Shown piece after piece: positions 1-8,143 of a stretch of 20,057 nt of DNA. Position numbers and translations under genes: made by a program. The notes beneath the pieces were generated by a model. That model was not told where the DNA came from and searched no databases. It worked only from the letters and a program-made list of their open reading frames with translations. Where the stretch lies: contig JAEZJW010000069.1 in the NCBI GenBank assembly GCA_023415595.1, positions 1-20,057 of the forward strand. Reading direction: 5' to 3'. Position 1 is the stretch's first letter. The number at the start of each line of letters is the position of its first letter. Origin of the DNA: Bacillota bacterium (GTDB lineage: Bacteria; Bacillota; Clostridia; Lachnospirales; Lachnospiraceae).

Positions 1-1007
1 TAAAAGAAGATGAGATCATCTTAAATATAGGGTACAAGTCGGAAGGTATCATTACCAGGAACGAATACACAAATACACCTAATTTAGATCTTACCACTGT
101 TGTTAAAGTCGGCGATAAGATGCAGGCAAAGATTCTCAAGGTAAATGATGGCGAAGGCCAGGTTGCATTGACCTATAAGAGACTTGCTGCAGAGAAGGGC
201 AATAAGAGACTGGAAGAAGCCTTTAACAATCATGAGGTTCTGTCTGCCAAGGTTGCTGCCGTATTAAACGGCGGTTTAAGTGTTATTATTGACGAAGCAA
301 GGGTATTCATCCCTGCAAGCCTGATTTCAGATTCTTATGAGAAGGATCTGTCTAAGTATGCCGGCGAGAAGATTGATTTCGTGATCACTGAGTTCAATCC
401 GAAGAAGAGAAGAATCATCGGCGACCGCAAGCAGCTGATTGTTGCAAAGAGAGAGACACTGAAGAAGGATCTGTTTGAGAAGATCCGTGTTGGCATGACC
501 GTTGAGGGTACTGTGAAGAATATCACCGATTTCGGTGCATTTATCGATTTAGGCGGAGCGGACGGACTTCTTCATATTTCAGAGATGTCCTGGGGCAGAG
601 TTGAGAATCCGAAGAAGGTATTTAAGGTAGGAGATACCGTAAAAGCCTTTGTAAAGGATATTCAGGGTGAGAAGATTGCCCTCAGCTTAAAGTTTGAGAA
701 CCAGAATCCCTGGACCAACGCAGAAGTAAAATACAGCGTAGGTAATGTTGTTAACGGTACTGTAGCAAGAATGACTGATTTCGGTGCATTCATCGAGCTG
801 GAACCCGGCATTGATGCACTGCTTCATGTATCCCAGATTTCCAGAGAGCATGTTGAGAAGCCTTCGAACGCTCTGAAGATCGGTCAGGAGATCACAGCCA
901 AGGTTGTGGAATTCAATAAGGATGATAAGAAGATTTCCTTAAGCATTAAGGCACTGGAAGCACCTGATAAGGATGTGGAAGGCGCTCCGGCAGATGTACA
1001 GGAATAA
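1..1007 (+). CDS. rpsA: 30S ribosomal protein S1-type RNA-binding protein (5' end missing)
   Basis: The reading frame (codons starting at position 3) is open to the left edge, so the start lies outside the window; the ATG at 120 is internal. The visible part carries four S1 (OB-fold) repeats. The first is cut by the edge and is followed by VALTYKR. The second begins near EVLSAKVAAVLNGGL. The third and fourth share the strongly conserved pattern G-x-V-x-G-T-V-x-(N/R)-(I/M)-T-D-F-G-A-F-I, followed by LLHISEMSW and LLHVSQIS. Repeated S1 domains bind single-stranded mRNA, in S1 to help the 30S subunit load messages. In many Clostridia this protein is fused behind IspH (HMB-PP reductase); whether that is so here cannot be seen. 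cheR starts 33 bases downstream with no terminator between, so the two are probably co-transcribed. A general S1-domain protein of the YpfD type is the alternative reading. Confidence 0.9.
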   Translation, partial: KEDEIILNIGYKSEGIITRNEYTNTPNLDLTTVVKVGDKMQAKILKVNDGEGQVALTYKRLAAEKGNKRLEEAFNNHEVLSAKVAAVLNGGLSVIIDEARVFIPASLISDSYEKDLSKYAGEKIDFVITEFNPKKRRIIGDRKQLIVAKRETLKKDLFEKIRVGMTVEGTVKNITDFGAFIDLGGADGLLHISEMSWGRVENPKKVFKVGDTVKAFVKDIQGEKIALSLKFENQNPWTNAEVKYSVGNVVNGTVARMTDFGAFIELEPGIDALLHVSQISREHVEKPSNALKIGQEITAKVVEFNKDDKKISLSIKALEAPDKDVEGAPADVQE

Positions 1008-1040
1008 GAGTTTCATTACGGAAGATAAGGAGAATAGTGC

Positions 1041-1820
1041 GTGCTGGACAGTTATGAAAGCTTTAAGGAGTCAATTCATAGTTTGACGAAGATTGATCTG
1101 AATTACTACAAGGAGCGTCAGATGAAACGACGGATCGACGCTCTGATAACAAAGCACGGTATTTCCACTTATTCCGAATATGTAGGAAGGCTTCGGTCAG
1201 ATAAGACCCTTTATGATGAGTTCATTAATTATATCACGATTAATGTATCTGAATTTTATCGTAACCCGGAGCAGTGGATCCTGCTGGAGAAGGAAGTGAT
1301 CCCTTACCTGACAGATCGTTTCGGTAAGAGCCTGAGTATCTGGAGTGCAGCCTGTTCCACCGGGGATGAACCCTATTCTCTCGTAATGCTGTTATCCAAA
1401 TTCCTTCCTTTGGATAAAATCAAAGTTTATGCTACAGATATAGACAGGCTGGTGATGGAGAAGGCCCGTATCGGCTTATATCATGTGAAAAGCCTGAAGT
1501 CATTACCCGAAGAATTTCTTAAGAAATACTTCGTTCAGGTAAATGACAGAACATATCAGATATCCGAGTCGATTAAGAAATGCGTGGAGTTCAAACAGCA
1601 TGATCTACTGAAAGATCCATATCCGAAGGATCAGGATCTGATCATCTGCCGCAATGTACTGATTTATTTTACGGATGAGGCAAAGAATAAGATTTATGAG
1701 AGCTTCAATGGTGCATTGAAGAAGGATGGACTCTTATTCGTAGGCAGTACGGAGCAGATGATTCAGGCAAATCAGTTGGGATATCTGAATTACAAATCAT
1801 TCTTTTATAAGAAAATGTAG
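1041..1820 (+). CDS. cheR: Chemotaxis protein methyltransferase CheR
   Basis: 259 residues, starting at GTG 1041 with AAGGAG at 1027-1032 eight bases upstream. CheR uses S-adenosylmethionine to methylate glutamates of membrane chemoreceptors and is cytoplasmic. The N-terminal helical domain holds the basic pair in QMKRRIDAL (about residues 28-35) and a TINVSEFYRNPEQW segment (66-79), the counterpart of the TxFFR region. The Rossmann domain has the SAM loop WSAACSTGDEPYSL (101-114; D replaces the commoner E), the acidic ATDID strand end, CRNVLIYF and the late GSTE turn. Length is typical and no key motif is missing. It follows the S1 gene closely and ends in a strong terminator. No other chemotaxis or flagellar gene is present, so the receptor it serves is unknown. 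The family assignment is secure; a role in classical chemotaxis rather than another receptor-type system is inference. Confidence 0.93.
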   Translation: MLDSYESFKESIHSLTKIDLNYYKERQMKRRIDALITKHGISTYSEYVGRLRSDKTLYDEFINYITINVSEFYRNPEQWILLEKEVIPYLTDRFGKSLSIWSAACSTGDEPYSLVMLLSKFLPLDKIKVYATDIDRLVMEKARIGLYHVKSLKSLPEEFLKKYFVQVNDRTYQISESIKKCVEFKQHDLLKDPYPKDQDLIICRNVLIYFTDEAKNKIYESFNGALKKDGLLFVGSTEQMIQANQLGYLNYKSFFYKKM

Positions 1821-1829
1821 AAACTTTAT

Positions 1830-1864
1830 ACAGCTGTACGAGAGCCTTCGTACAGCTGTTTTCT
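1830..1864 (+). terminator. Rho-independent terminator after cheR
   Basis: A perfect 12-bp stem, ACAGCTGTACGA (1830-1841) with TCGTACAGCTGT (1848-1859), closes a 6-base loop GAGCCT and runs into a short T-rich tail (1859-1864). It begins 9 bases after the cheR stop. Confidence 0.85.
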
Positions 1865-1866
1865 AT

Positions 1867-2024
1867 TTACAGTTCAGCCTTACCAACTATATTGCATAGG
1901 ACCAGGGAGTAATGATTTCCATGGTGAGTATATTCCACAACGTAATGCAACTAAGCGGGAGCTTCTCATCCATGGGAACATTTCCTTCCTGGTCTAGACA
2001 CTAACATGGATGGCTGAACTGTAA
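1867..2024. repeat. 158-base imperfect inverted-repeat element; candidate structured RNA or MITE-like insertion
   Basis: The ends are perfect 13-base inverted repeats (TTACAGTTCAGCC at 1867-1879, its complement at 2012-2024). Inside, 1899-1909 pairs with 1985-1995 (11 bp, two G-T wobbles around CCAGG/CCTGG). After a symmetric 6/6 internal loop, 1916-1928 pairs with 1965-1978 (13 bp, one bulged T, core CCATGG). The 36-base apical loop contains ATGCAA (1945-1950), which could pair with TTGCAT (1892-1897) in the 5' side of the large internal loop. About 37 nested pairs in 158 bases is unlikely by chance. No coding frame of note lies inside. I found no promoter placed to drive it and no clear target-site duplication, so RNA gene, 3' UTR structure and small mobile element all remain open. 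Confidence 0.6.
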
Positions 2025-2054
2025 TTTAGGACATGAAAAAGTGTTAATTAATAG

Positions 2055-2083
2055 TTGATTTTTAATATAATATCGAGTATATT
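2055..2083 (+). promoter_or_regulatory. Probable sigma-A promoter of plsX
   Basis: TTGATT (2055-2060), a 17-base spacer and TATATT (2078-2083) lie in an AT-rich stretch after the inverted-repeat element. Transcription would start near 2090, giving a leader of about 185 bases. TATAAT at 2066-2071 is an overlapping alternative -10 but has only TTAATT (2044-2049) as a -35 at 16 bases. Confidence 0.5.
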
Positions 2084-2173
2084 GATTTATAGATTAGCTG
2101 AACACATTCCGAATACTATCTTTAGTTAGTCAGGATAAGAGAATCGCTACTTACAGTTACATGTGGGGGGATA

Positions 2174-2244
2174 GTGTGAAAAGAATTCCAATAGTACCGG
2201 AATTCTTGGGAAGAACTGCGATATTCGTGCAGTGGCACTCACAC
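2174..2244 (+). promoter_or_regulatory. Branched structured leader directly upstream of plsX
   Basis: GTGTGA (2174-2179) pairs with TCACAC (2239-2244). Within that closing stem lie two hairpins: AAGAATTCC (2181-2189) with GGAATTCTT (2199-2207), perfect 9 bp around a 9-base loop, and ACTGC (2215-2219) with GCAGT (2229-2233). This gives a compact three-way junction ending 20 bases before the AGGGGG ribosome site of plsX. I do not recognise it as a named riboswitch class. A cis-acting regulator of plsX or a protein-binding leader are possible readings; only the base pairing is seen. Confidence 0.45.
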
Positions 2245-2274
2245 CTTGTTCTACCATGTATTTTAGGGGGTATT

Positions 2275-3288
2275 ATGCAGAGAACAATTACAGTTGCAGT
2301 CGATGCCATGGGCGGAGATAATGCTCCGGGTGAAATCATTAAGGGAGCAGTGCTTGCTGTCCAGGAGAAGAAGGATATTAAAGTTCTGTTGGTTGGAAAA
2401 GAAGATGTCATTACCAAGGCCCTAAGCGAGTATAATTATGATAAAAAGCAGATAGAAATCGTACAGGCTGATGAAATCATTTCGAATAATGAAGCACCGG
2501 TACTGGCAATCAGGCGTAAGAAAACTGCTTCTATCGTCGTTGCACTTAATCTGGTGAAGAACGGTGAAGCTGATGCTTTTGTTTCTGCAGGAAGCACCGG
2601 AGCGGTTCTGGCCGGCGGGCAGTTAATCGTAGGCAGAATTAAAGGGGTGGAGAGACCTCCGCTGACTCCTGTGATTCCCACTATTAACGGTGTTTCCCTG
2701 TTGGTGGACTGTGGGGCAAATGTTGATGCAAGACCTTCTCATCTGGTACAATTTGCAAAGATGGGTTCCATCTATATGGAGAATATTGTAGGAATCAAAA
2801 ATCCCAGAGTAGCGATCGTGAATATTGGTGCTGAAGAGGAAAAGGGTAACCAGTTGGTGAAGGAAACCTTCCCCTTACTGAAGGAATGCACCGATATCAA
2901 TTTCATCGGAAGCATCGAAGCCAGAGAAATCCCTTATGGGGGTGCCGATGTCATTGTTTGCGAAGCCTTTGTCGGTAACGTTATTCTTAAGCTGTATGAG
3001 GGCTTAGGCACAGCACTGATGAAGAAGATCAAGCAAGGGCTGATGAGTACCACGAAGAGTAAGATTGGTGCGCTGTTAAGCAAATCGGCTCTGAAGGAAA
3101 CGATGAAGGATTTTGATTTTACGAGATATGGCGGAGCTCCGTTGCTTGGTCTGAACGGTCTGGTCGTAAAGACTCATGGAAGCTCCAAAAGCAATGAGAT
3201 CAAGAACTCGATTCTTCAATGTGTTACCTTTACCGAGCAGAATATAAACGAAAAAATCACAGCAAAGCTAAGCAGTAATGAAGAATAA
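2275..3288 (+). CDS. plsX: Phosphate acyltransferase PlsX
   Basis: 337 residues from ATG 2275, preceded by AGGGGG at 2265-2270. An in-frame ATG at 2161 would add 38 residues, but these lie across the structured leader and do not resemble the family, so 2275 is chosen. PlsX converts acyl-ACP and phosphate to acyl-phosphate, the acyl donor for PlsY in phosphatidic acid synthesis; it is a peripheral membrane enzyme. The family hallmarks are present: VDAMGGDNAPGEI at the N-terminus, GSTGAVLAGG (about residues 104-113), the DCGANVDARP segment, VGNVILKLYEGLG and GGAPLLGLNG near the C-terminus. Length is standard. acpP, which supplies its substrate carrier, follows after 114 bases with no terminator, so both probably share the promoter near 2055-2083. 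The usual upstream partner rpmF is not found in the window. Confidence 0.96.
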   Translation: MQRTITVAVDAMGGDNAPGEIIKGAVLAVQEKKDIKVLLVGKEDVITKALSEYNYDKKQIEIVQADEIISNNEAPVLAIRRKKTASIVVALNLVKNGEADAFVSAGSTGAVLAGGQLIVGRIKGVERPPLTPVIPTINGVSLLVDCGANVDARPSHLVQFAKMGSIYMENIVGIKNPRVAIVNIGAEEEKGNQLVKETFPLLKECTDINFIGSIEAREIPYGGADVIVCEAFVGNVILKLYEGLGTALMKKIKQGLMSTTKSKIGALLSKSALKETMKDFDFTRYGGAPLLGLNGLVVKTHGSSKSNEIKNSILQCVTFTEQNINEKITAKLSSNEE

Positions 3289-3402
3289 CCTGTATTTAGC
3301 CTCAAGATATTGCCATAACAGGGCTGACAGGATTCGTAAAGCAGGAAAAAATATTCCTCAGCTATCGGGGAAACCAAAATATAAAAAGAAGGGTGAATGA
3401 AA

Positions 3403-3633
3403 ATGGAATTTGAAAAGCTGCAAAAAATTATCAGTGAAGTATTAAACGTAGAACCGGATGAGATAACTATGGAGACCACATTTGTTGACGACCTTGGAGC
3501 TGATTCTCTGGATCTGTTCCAAATCATCATGGGAATCGAGGAAGAGTTCGATATCGAGATCGCAAATGAGGAAGCTGAGAACATTGTTACCGTTGCAGAT
3601 GCGGTTGAACAGATTAAGAATGCTCTGAACTAA
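3403..3633 (+). CDS. acpP: Acyl carrier protein
   Basis: 76 residues from ATG 3403. An ATG two codons earlier (3397) is possible, but the GGGTGA ribosome site (3391-3396) ends right against it, while 3403 is at normal spacing and gives the typical start MEFEKLQ. ACP carries growing acyl chains on a phosphopantetheine arm through fatty acid synthesis in the cytoplasm. The attachment serine sits in GADSLDLFQIIMGIEEEF at the head of helix II, with the acidic helix that partner enzymes bind. The protein is strongly acidic with no oddities. It lies 114 bases after plsX and ends 64 bases before a clear terminator, so plsX-acpP forms a unit and rnc either depends on readthrough or has its own weak promoter. 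Confidence 0.96.
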   Translation: MEFEKLQKIISEVLNVEPDEITMETTFVDDLGADSLDLFQIIMGIEEEFDIEIANEEAENIVTVADAVEQIKNALN

Positions 3634-3697
3634 TTTTACCTGCAAGAGAGGCAACATTTGTTTCAACTTGTTTACAGTTTATCTATCAGTGGTATGT

Positions 3698-3743
3698 AAA
3701 AGCCCTGTGAATAAGGTTCGCCTTATTTTATTGGGCTTTTTCG
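3698..3743 (+). terminator. Rho-independent terminator after acpP (UUCG tetraloop)
   Basis: AAAAGCCC (3698-3705) pairs with GGGCTTTT (3733-3740). Inside, AATAAGG (3710-3716) and CCTTATT (3721-3727) pair around a stable TTCG loop. The lower stem runs into a T tract (3737-3741). Small unpaired stretches (TGTG and TTATT) separate the two stem parts. Confidence 0.85.
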
Positions 3744-3790
3744 TTAATTCTGCAGGATAGTCAGCGAATTGGAAGGAGGAATAATACACG

Positions 3791-4498
3791 ATGAATATAC
3801 GCAAGAAATCAGAAGCAACACAGACTGCACTGGAGAATAAGATCAATTATCATTTTGCCAATGGGACCATACTGCACCATGCTCTGACCCATTCATCCTA
3901 TGCCAATGAAATGAGAATGAATAAGGAGAGCAATAACGAGCGTCTGGAGTTTCTCGGAGATGCCGTACTAGAGCTGGTTACCAGTGAATACGTATATCAG
4001 GAATACAAGGATTTATCCGAAGGAGACCTGACGAAGCTGAGAGCAAGCATTGTCTGTGAGCAGACCCTGTCCACCTGTGCCAGGGACCTGGAATTAGGGG
4101 AATATCTCCTGCTTGGCAAGGGAGAGGATGCATCCGGCGGAAGAATACGGGAATCCATCCTATCCGATGCTTTGGAGGCAGTCATAGGAGCAATCTATCT
4201 CGACGGTGGTTTTACTAATGCAAAAGAGTTTGTTCAGAAATTCATTCTGTCCAGTATCAAGAACAAGGAGCTCTTTTTCGATAGCAAGACTATCTTACAG
4301 GAAATCATCCAGAATGAGAATAACAAACAGAAGATCCGGTACAAGCTGATCTCGGAGGAAGGTCCGGATCATAATAAGACCTTTACGATTGCAGTTTACA
4401 TCGGAAATGACCAGATCGGGATCGGCACCGGACGTACGAAGAAAGCGGCAGAACAGGAAGCGGCATCCCTGGCGATCAAGAAGCTGCAAAACAAATAA
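3791..4498 (+). CDS. rnc: Ribonuclease III
   Basis: 235 residues from ATG 3791; GGAAGGAGGA at 3771-3780 is the ribosome site, spaced slightly long. RNase III cuts double-stranded RNA, notably rRNA precursors and some structured mRNAs, as a homodimer. The N-terminal nuclease domain carries the signature NERLEFLGDAVLELV with the catalytic Glu/Asp pair and the second acidic pair in SDALEAVIGAIYLDGG. The C-terminal double-stranded RNA-binding domain runs from DSKTILQEIIQ to the end, including GTGRTKKAAEQEAASLAI. Length is normal. smc begins 16 bases after the stop, the common Firmicute arrangement rnc-smc-ftsY. Structured leaders elsewhere in the window are conceivable substrates, which is speculation. 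Confidence 0.96.
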   Translation: MNIRKKSEATQTALENKINYHFANGTILHHALTHSSYANEMRMNKESNNERLEFLGDAVLELVTSEYVYQEYKDLSEGDLTKLRASIVCEQTLSTCARDLELGEYLLLGKGEDASGGRIRESILSDALEAVIGAIYLDGGFTNAKEFVQKFILSSIKNKELFFDSKTILQEIIQNENNKQKIRYKLISEEGPDHNKTFTIAVYIGNDQIGIGTGRTKKAAEQEAASLAIKKLQNK

Positions 4499-4514
4499 AC
4501 GATGGGAGATCTAC

Positions 4515-7500
4515 ATGCATCTTAAAAGTATTGAAGTACATGGATTTATATCCTTTGCGAATAAAATAGTTCTTGAATTCCATGACGGAATTACAGGTAT
4601 CGTCGGACCAAACGGCAGCGGTAAGAGCAATGTTGCGGATGCGGTACGTTGGGTGCTCGGTGAACAGAGTGCCAAGCAGCTCCGCGGTGCCAGGATGGAG
4701 GATGTCATTTTCTCCGGAACCCAGACCAGAAAGCCCTTAGGGTATGCCTATGTGGCAATCACCCTGGATAATTCCGACCATAAGCTCGCAATTGAATATG
4801 ATGAGGTTATCATTGCCCGTCGTGTTTACCGTTCCGGTGAGAGTGAGTACCTGATCAATGGGTCCTCCTGCCGTTTGAAGGATGTACAGGAGCTGTTTAT
4901 GGATACCGGTATCGGTAAGGAAGGCTATTCCATCATCGGACAGGGTCAGATTGATAAGATCTTAAGCGGAAAGCCGGAGGACCGAAGAGAGCTTTTTGAT
5001 GAGGCAGCCGGTATCGTTAAGTTCAAACGCAGAAAATATGCCGCTGAGAAGAACCTGGAGGAAGAACGACTAAATCTGTCCAGAGTAACGGATATCATGA
5101 AGGAAATTGAGAAACAGCTGGCTCCCCTGGAGAAGCAGTCAGCTGTTGCAAAGGTATATTTGAAACTGAAGGAAGAGCTGAAAGGCCTTGAGGTAGCTCA
5201 GTTCTTAAAGGAATACGATAAACTCCGTACCTCTAAGGATCAGCTCGAGGAGAAATTAGGGATTGCCTCCTCTGATTATGACCATGCGAAGGAGGAGTAT
5301 GAGAATACGAAGGAGGAATACCTCCGTCTGGAGCAGCAGATAGAGGATTGTGACCGTAGTATTGAAGTGGACCGTAATTCTTATAACGAATTAATGCTCA
5401 GTAAGGAGAAGGCCGAGGGTGAAATCAAGGTTCTGAAGGAACAAATCAGCTCCTTACAGCAAAATGATAAATATTATCAGGGCAGAATTACCGCCAGCGA
5501 GCAGGATATCGTCCAGAAGAAAACCGAGGAGCAAGGCTACCTGTCAGAGAAAGAGAATATCGATCTTAAACTCTCGGATCTGGATGACAAACTGACCGGT
5601 GCTCTTATGGAACTGGAACAGATCAAAGAGAATATCAGGCAGTATACCCGTGAGATTGAGGAATGCAACAATGGGATCTTTGAATACCTGAACTTAAACT
5701 CCGGAATTAAGACCAACATGCAGCGCTATGAGACGATGCTGGAGCAGAATACTCTCCGTAAGGCAGAGCTGAACCAGAGAATCTTAAAGAATAAGAGCGA
5801 AGAAAGCTCCTATACGGAAGCAATAGAAAAATGCCGTGAAGAACTCGAGCAGATTTCAGGTGAAATCATTCTTCATACAGAGGAAAGCAGTTCTGTAGAG
5901 AAAGCCATTACGGACAGCCAGGCTGTCATTGATCAGATCACACTGGAGTATACGGATATTCAGGGTAGATACTTAAGCGAAAAATCCCGTCTGGAATCCC
6001 TGGTTAATCTGACAGAGCGATATGAAGGCTACGGCGGTAGTATCAAGAAGGTCATGGAGCTTAAGGGTAAGACTCCCGGTATCGTAGGTGTCGTAGCTGA
6101 CATCATCAAGACCGGTAAGAAATATGAGACAGCCATTGAGACAGCCCTGGGCGGCAGTATCCAGAACATCGTTACCGAGGATGAAGCCGCTGCGAAGGAA
6201 CTGATTACATATCTGAAACAGAATAAACTCGGAAGAGCAACCTTCCTTCCGCTGACGAATATGTCCTCCGGAAGCGGTGTTCAGAATGAAAAGGTACTAA
6301 AGGAACCCGGTGTACTCGGTATTGCTTCCGGTCTCGTTGAGGCAGAGCCTAAGTTCCATGCATTAATTGATTATCTGCTTGGCAGAATAATCGTTGTGGA
6401 CCACATGGACCATGCTACAGCGATTGCGAAGAAGTTTCAGTATTCTCTTCGAATCGTTACGCTGGAGGGTGAGCTCCTCACTCCGGGAGGATCCATTTCA
6501 GGCGGTGCTTATAAGAATTCCAGCAATCTTCTCGGTAGACGCCGTGAAATCGAGGAGCTGGAAGCCTGTGTGACAGCTCTGGAGAAGAAAACCAGGGAGC
6601 TTGTACTGAAGAAAGAGGAAGAGCGAAACAAAAGGACAGAGCTTCGTAACAGGCTGGAGGAGCTTAAGGGAGTTCTTCATGAGGAGTTCTTAAAGCAGAA
6701 TACCGCAAAGCTTAACCTGGACCGTGAATTAACGAAGAAGGCAGAAGCTCAGGCCATTTACAATGAATATACAAAGGAGCTAATCGAAATTGATGCCCAG
6801 GCCAGGGAACTGAACAGTAACCTGGAACGCTTAAAGCTTAATCTCTCCGAAAATCTCGATAAGAATAAGGAAAAAGAGGAAAGCATCGAGCTGATTACAA
6901 GGAAGCTGGAAGCCGAGAGAGAAACTGAGGCGGTGGCAGGCGAGAAGGTGAACAGTCTTAAGTTGGAATTATCCTCTCTGGAGCAGAACAGCCAGTTCCT
7001 TCTGGAGAACGTAAAACGTGTCAAGAGGGAGATTGAGAGGCTTTATGAAGAAGAGGCTGCCTTAAAGGCTGATATTGAGAAAGCCACGAGAATCGTGGAG
7101 TCTAAGAAGGTTGCCATCAGCGAAGCTGAAGCACTTATTTCGGAAGATCAGAAACATTTAAGCGCTCTGGATGAGAAAATCAAGGCCCAGGTAAAGGAGA
7201 GGGAGCAGATTACAGCTGTCCATAAGAATTTCTTCCTGAAGCGGGACGAGCTCTCCCGTCTGATGAATGATCTGGATAAGGAAGTTTTCCGTCTGAACAG
7301 TCAGAAGGAGAAGCTGATTGAGCAGACTGACCTTCAGATGAATTATATGTGGGAGGAATACGAGCTTACCTATTCCAGTGCCCTGGAATATCCTATGGAT
7401 GCGGAGATCAGCCTGACTCAGGCGAAGAAATCGATCCAGGAGATCAAAGGTAAAATCAAGGAGCTTGGTGATGTCAATGTTAATGCCATCGAGGATTATA

Positions 7501-8075
7501 AGAATATGTCCGAGCGCTTCACTTTCCTTTCCTCACAAAGTGAGGATCTGATCCGTTCCGAAGAAGCCCTGATGCAGATCATTCTGGAGTTAGATTCAGA
7601 GATGCGCAGACAATTTGAAGAGAAATTCGCTGCGATTAACGAACAGTTTGATATTGTCTTCAAGGAACTGTTCGGAGGAGGTAAGGCGGATCTGGAGTTG
7701 ACAGAGGGTGAGGATATCCTGGAAGCAGGAATTCGAATCAACGCTCAGCCTCCGGGTAAGAAGCTTCAGAACATGATGCAGCTTTCCGGCGGTGAGAAGG
7801 CTTTGACGGCTATCTCCCTGCTGTTTGCGATCCAGAACTTAAAGCCCTCCCCCTTCTGCTTATTGGATGAGATTGAAGCGGCGCTGGATGATTCCAATGT
7901 AAAACGCTTTGCGAAATATCTGAATAAATTATCAAGGGAAACACAGTTTATCATTATCACTCACCGAAGAGGAACCATGGCGGCGGCAGATATCCTATAT
8001 GGTATCACCATGCAGGAAAAAGGAGTATCCACCTTGGTTTCCGTCAGTCTGATCGAGAATGAATTAGAAGTATAA
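4515..8075 (+). CDS. smc: Chromosome partition protein SMC
   Basis: 1186 residues from ATG 4515, with GGGAGAT (4504-4510) just upstream. The open frame extends back to 4389 inside rnc, but the family begins at MHLKSIEVHGF, so the longer form is rejected. SMC dimers, with ScpA and ScpB, extrude and organise chromosomal DNA in an ATP-dependent way. The Walker A loop GPNGSGKS is at 31-38. The Q-loop region IIGQGQIDKILSGKPEDRRE lies near residues 135-155. Two long coiled coils rich in E, K, L and Q flank the hinge (about 505-660), which has the glycine-rich GYGGSIKK and LTPGGSISGG. The C-terminal head has the signature LSGGEKALTAISLLFA (about 1089-1104) and Walker B/D-loop FCLLDEIEAALDD (about 1113-1125). 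A small difference is GFISFANK where GFKSFADK is common. scpA and scpB are not in the window. Confidence 0.97.
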   Translation: MHLKSIEVHGFISFANKIVLEFHDGITGIVGPNGSGKSNVADAVRWVLGEQSAKQLRGARMEDVIFSGTQTRKPLGYAYVAITLDNSDHKLAIEYDEVIIARRVYRSGESEYLINGSSCRLKDVQELFMDTGIGKEGYSIIGQGQIDKILSGKPEDRRELFDEAAGIVKFKRRKYAAEKNLEEERLNLSRVTDIMKEIEKQLAPLEKQSAVAKVYLKLKEELKGLEVAQFLKEYDKLRTSKDQLEEKLGIASSDYDHAKEEYENTKEEYLRLEQQIEDCDRSIEVDRNSYNELMLSKEKAEGEIKVLKEQISSLQQNDKYYQGRITASEQDIVQKKTEEQGYLSEKENIDLKLSDLDDKLTGALMELEQIKENIRQYTREIEECNNGIFEYLNLNSGIKTNMQRYETMLEQNTLRKAELNQRILKNKSEESSYTEAIEKCREELEQISGEIILHTEESSSVEKAITDSQAVIDQITLEYTDIQGRYLSEKSRLESLVNLTERYEGYGGSIKKVMELKGKTPGIVGVVADIIKTGKKYETAIETALGGSIQNIVTEDEAAAKELITYLKQNKLGRATFLPLTNMSSGSGVQNEKVLKEPGVLGIASGLVEAEPKFHALIDYLLGRIIVVDHMDHATAIAKKFQYSLRIVTLEGELLTPGGSISGGAYKNSSNLLGRRREIEELEACVTALEKKTRELVLKKEEERNKRTELRNRLEELKGVLHEEFLKQNTAKLNLDRELTKKAEAQAIYNEYTKELIEIDAQARELNSNLERLKLNLSENLDKNKEKEESIELITRKLEAERETEAVAGEKVNSLKLELSSLEQNSQFLLENVKRVKREIERLYEEEAALKADIEKATRIVESKKVAISEAEALISEDQKHLSALDEKIKAQVKEREQITAVHKNFFLKRDELSRLMNDLDKEVFRLNSQKEKLIEQTDLQMNYMWEEYELTYSSALEYPMDAEISLTQAKKSIQEIKGKIKELGDVNVNAIEDYKNMSERFTFLSSQSEDLIRSEEALMQIILELDSEMRRQFEEKFAAINEQFDIVFKELFGGGKADLELTEGEDILEAGIRINAQPPGKKLQNMMQLSGGEKALTAISLLFAIQNLKPSPFCLLDEIEAALDDSNVKRFAKYLNKLSRETQFIIITHRRGTMAAADILYGITMQEKGVSTLVSVSLIENELEV

Positions 8076-8095
8076 AGCCTAGAAAAACATACGGC

Positions 8096-8125
8096 TTGTT
8101 TCTTTTCGCAGGTTTTGGATATATT
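8096..8125 (+). promoter_or_regulatory. Possible weak promoter for ftsY
   Basis: TTGTTT (8096-8101), an 18-base spacer and TATATT (8120-8125) sit in the 164-base gap between smc and ftsY. The -35 is poor, so readthrough from smc may be the main source of ftsY mRNA. Confidence 0.3.
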
Positions 8126-8143
8126 AGTTTGGTTTTTGGAGGC

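Noticed and set aside
2181..2207. FapR operator upstream of plsX
   Set aside because: TAGTACC occurs once near 2192-2198, but the matching inverted half is missing; the symmetry present is AAGAATTCC/GGAATTCTT, unlike the FapR consensus.
2161..2274. Longer PlsX beginning at the ATG at 2161
   Set aside because: The extension covers a highly base-paired leader, PlsX homologues begin at the VDAMGGDN region seen just after 2275, and 2275 has its own ribosome site.
1821..2274. tRNA or signal recognition particle RNA gene in the gap
   Set aside because: No T-loop-like GGTTCRA motif with flanking stem, no CCA end, and no conserved SRP RNA apical motif was seen.
4389..4514. Longer SMC starting inside rnc
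   Set aside because: The extension is the out-of-frame reading of the rnc 3' end; SMC proteins start at the MHLKSIEVHGF-like sequence at 4515.
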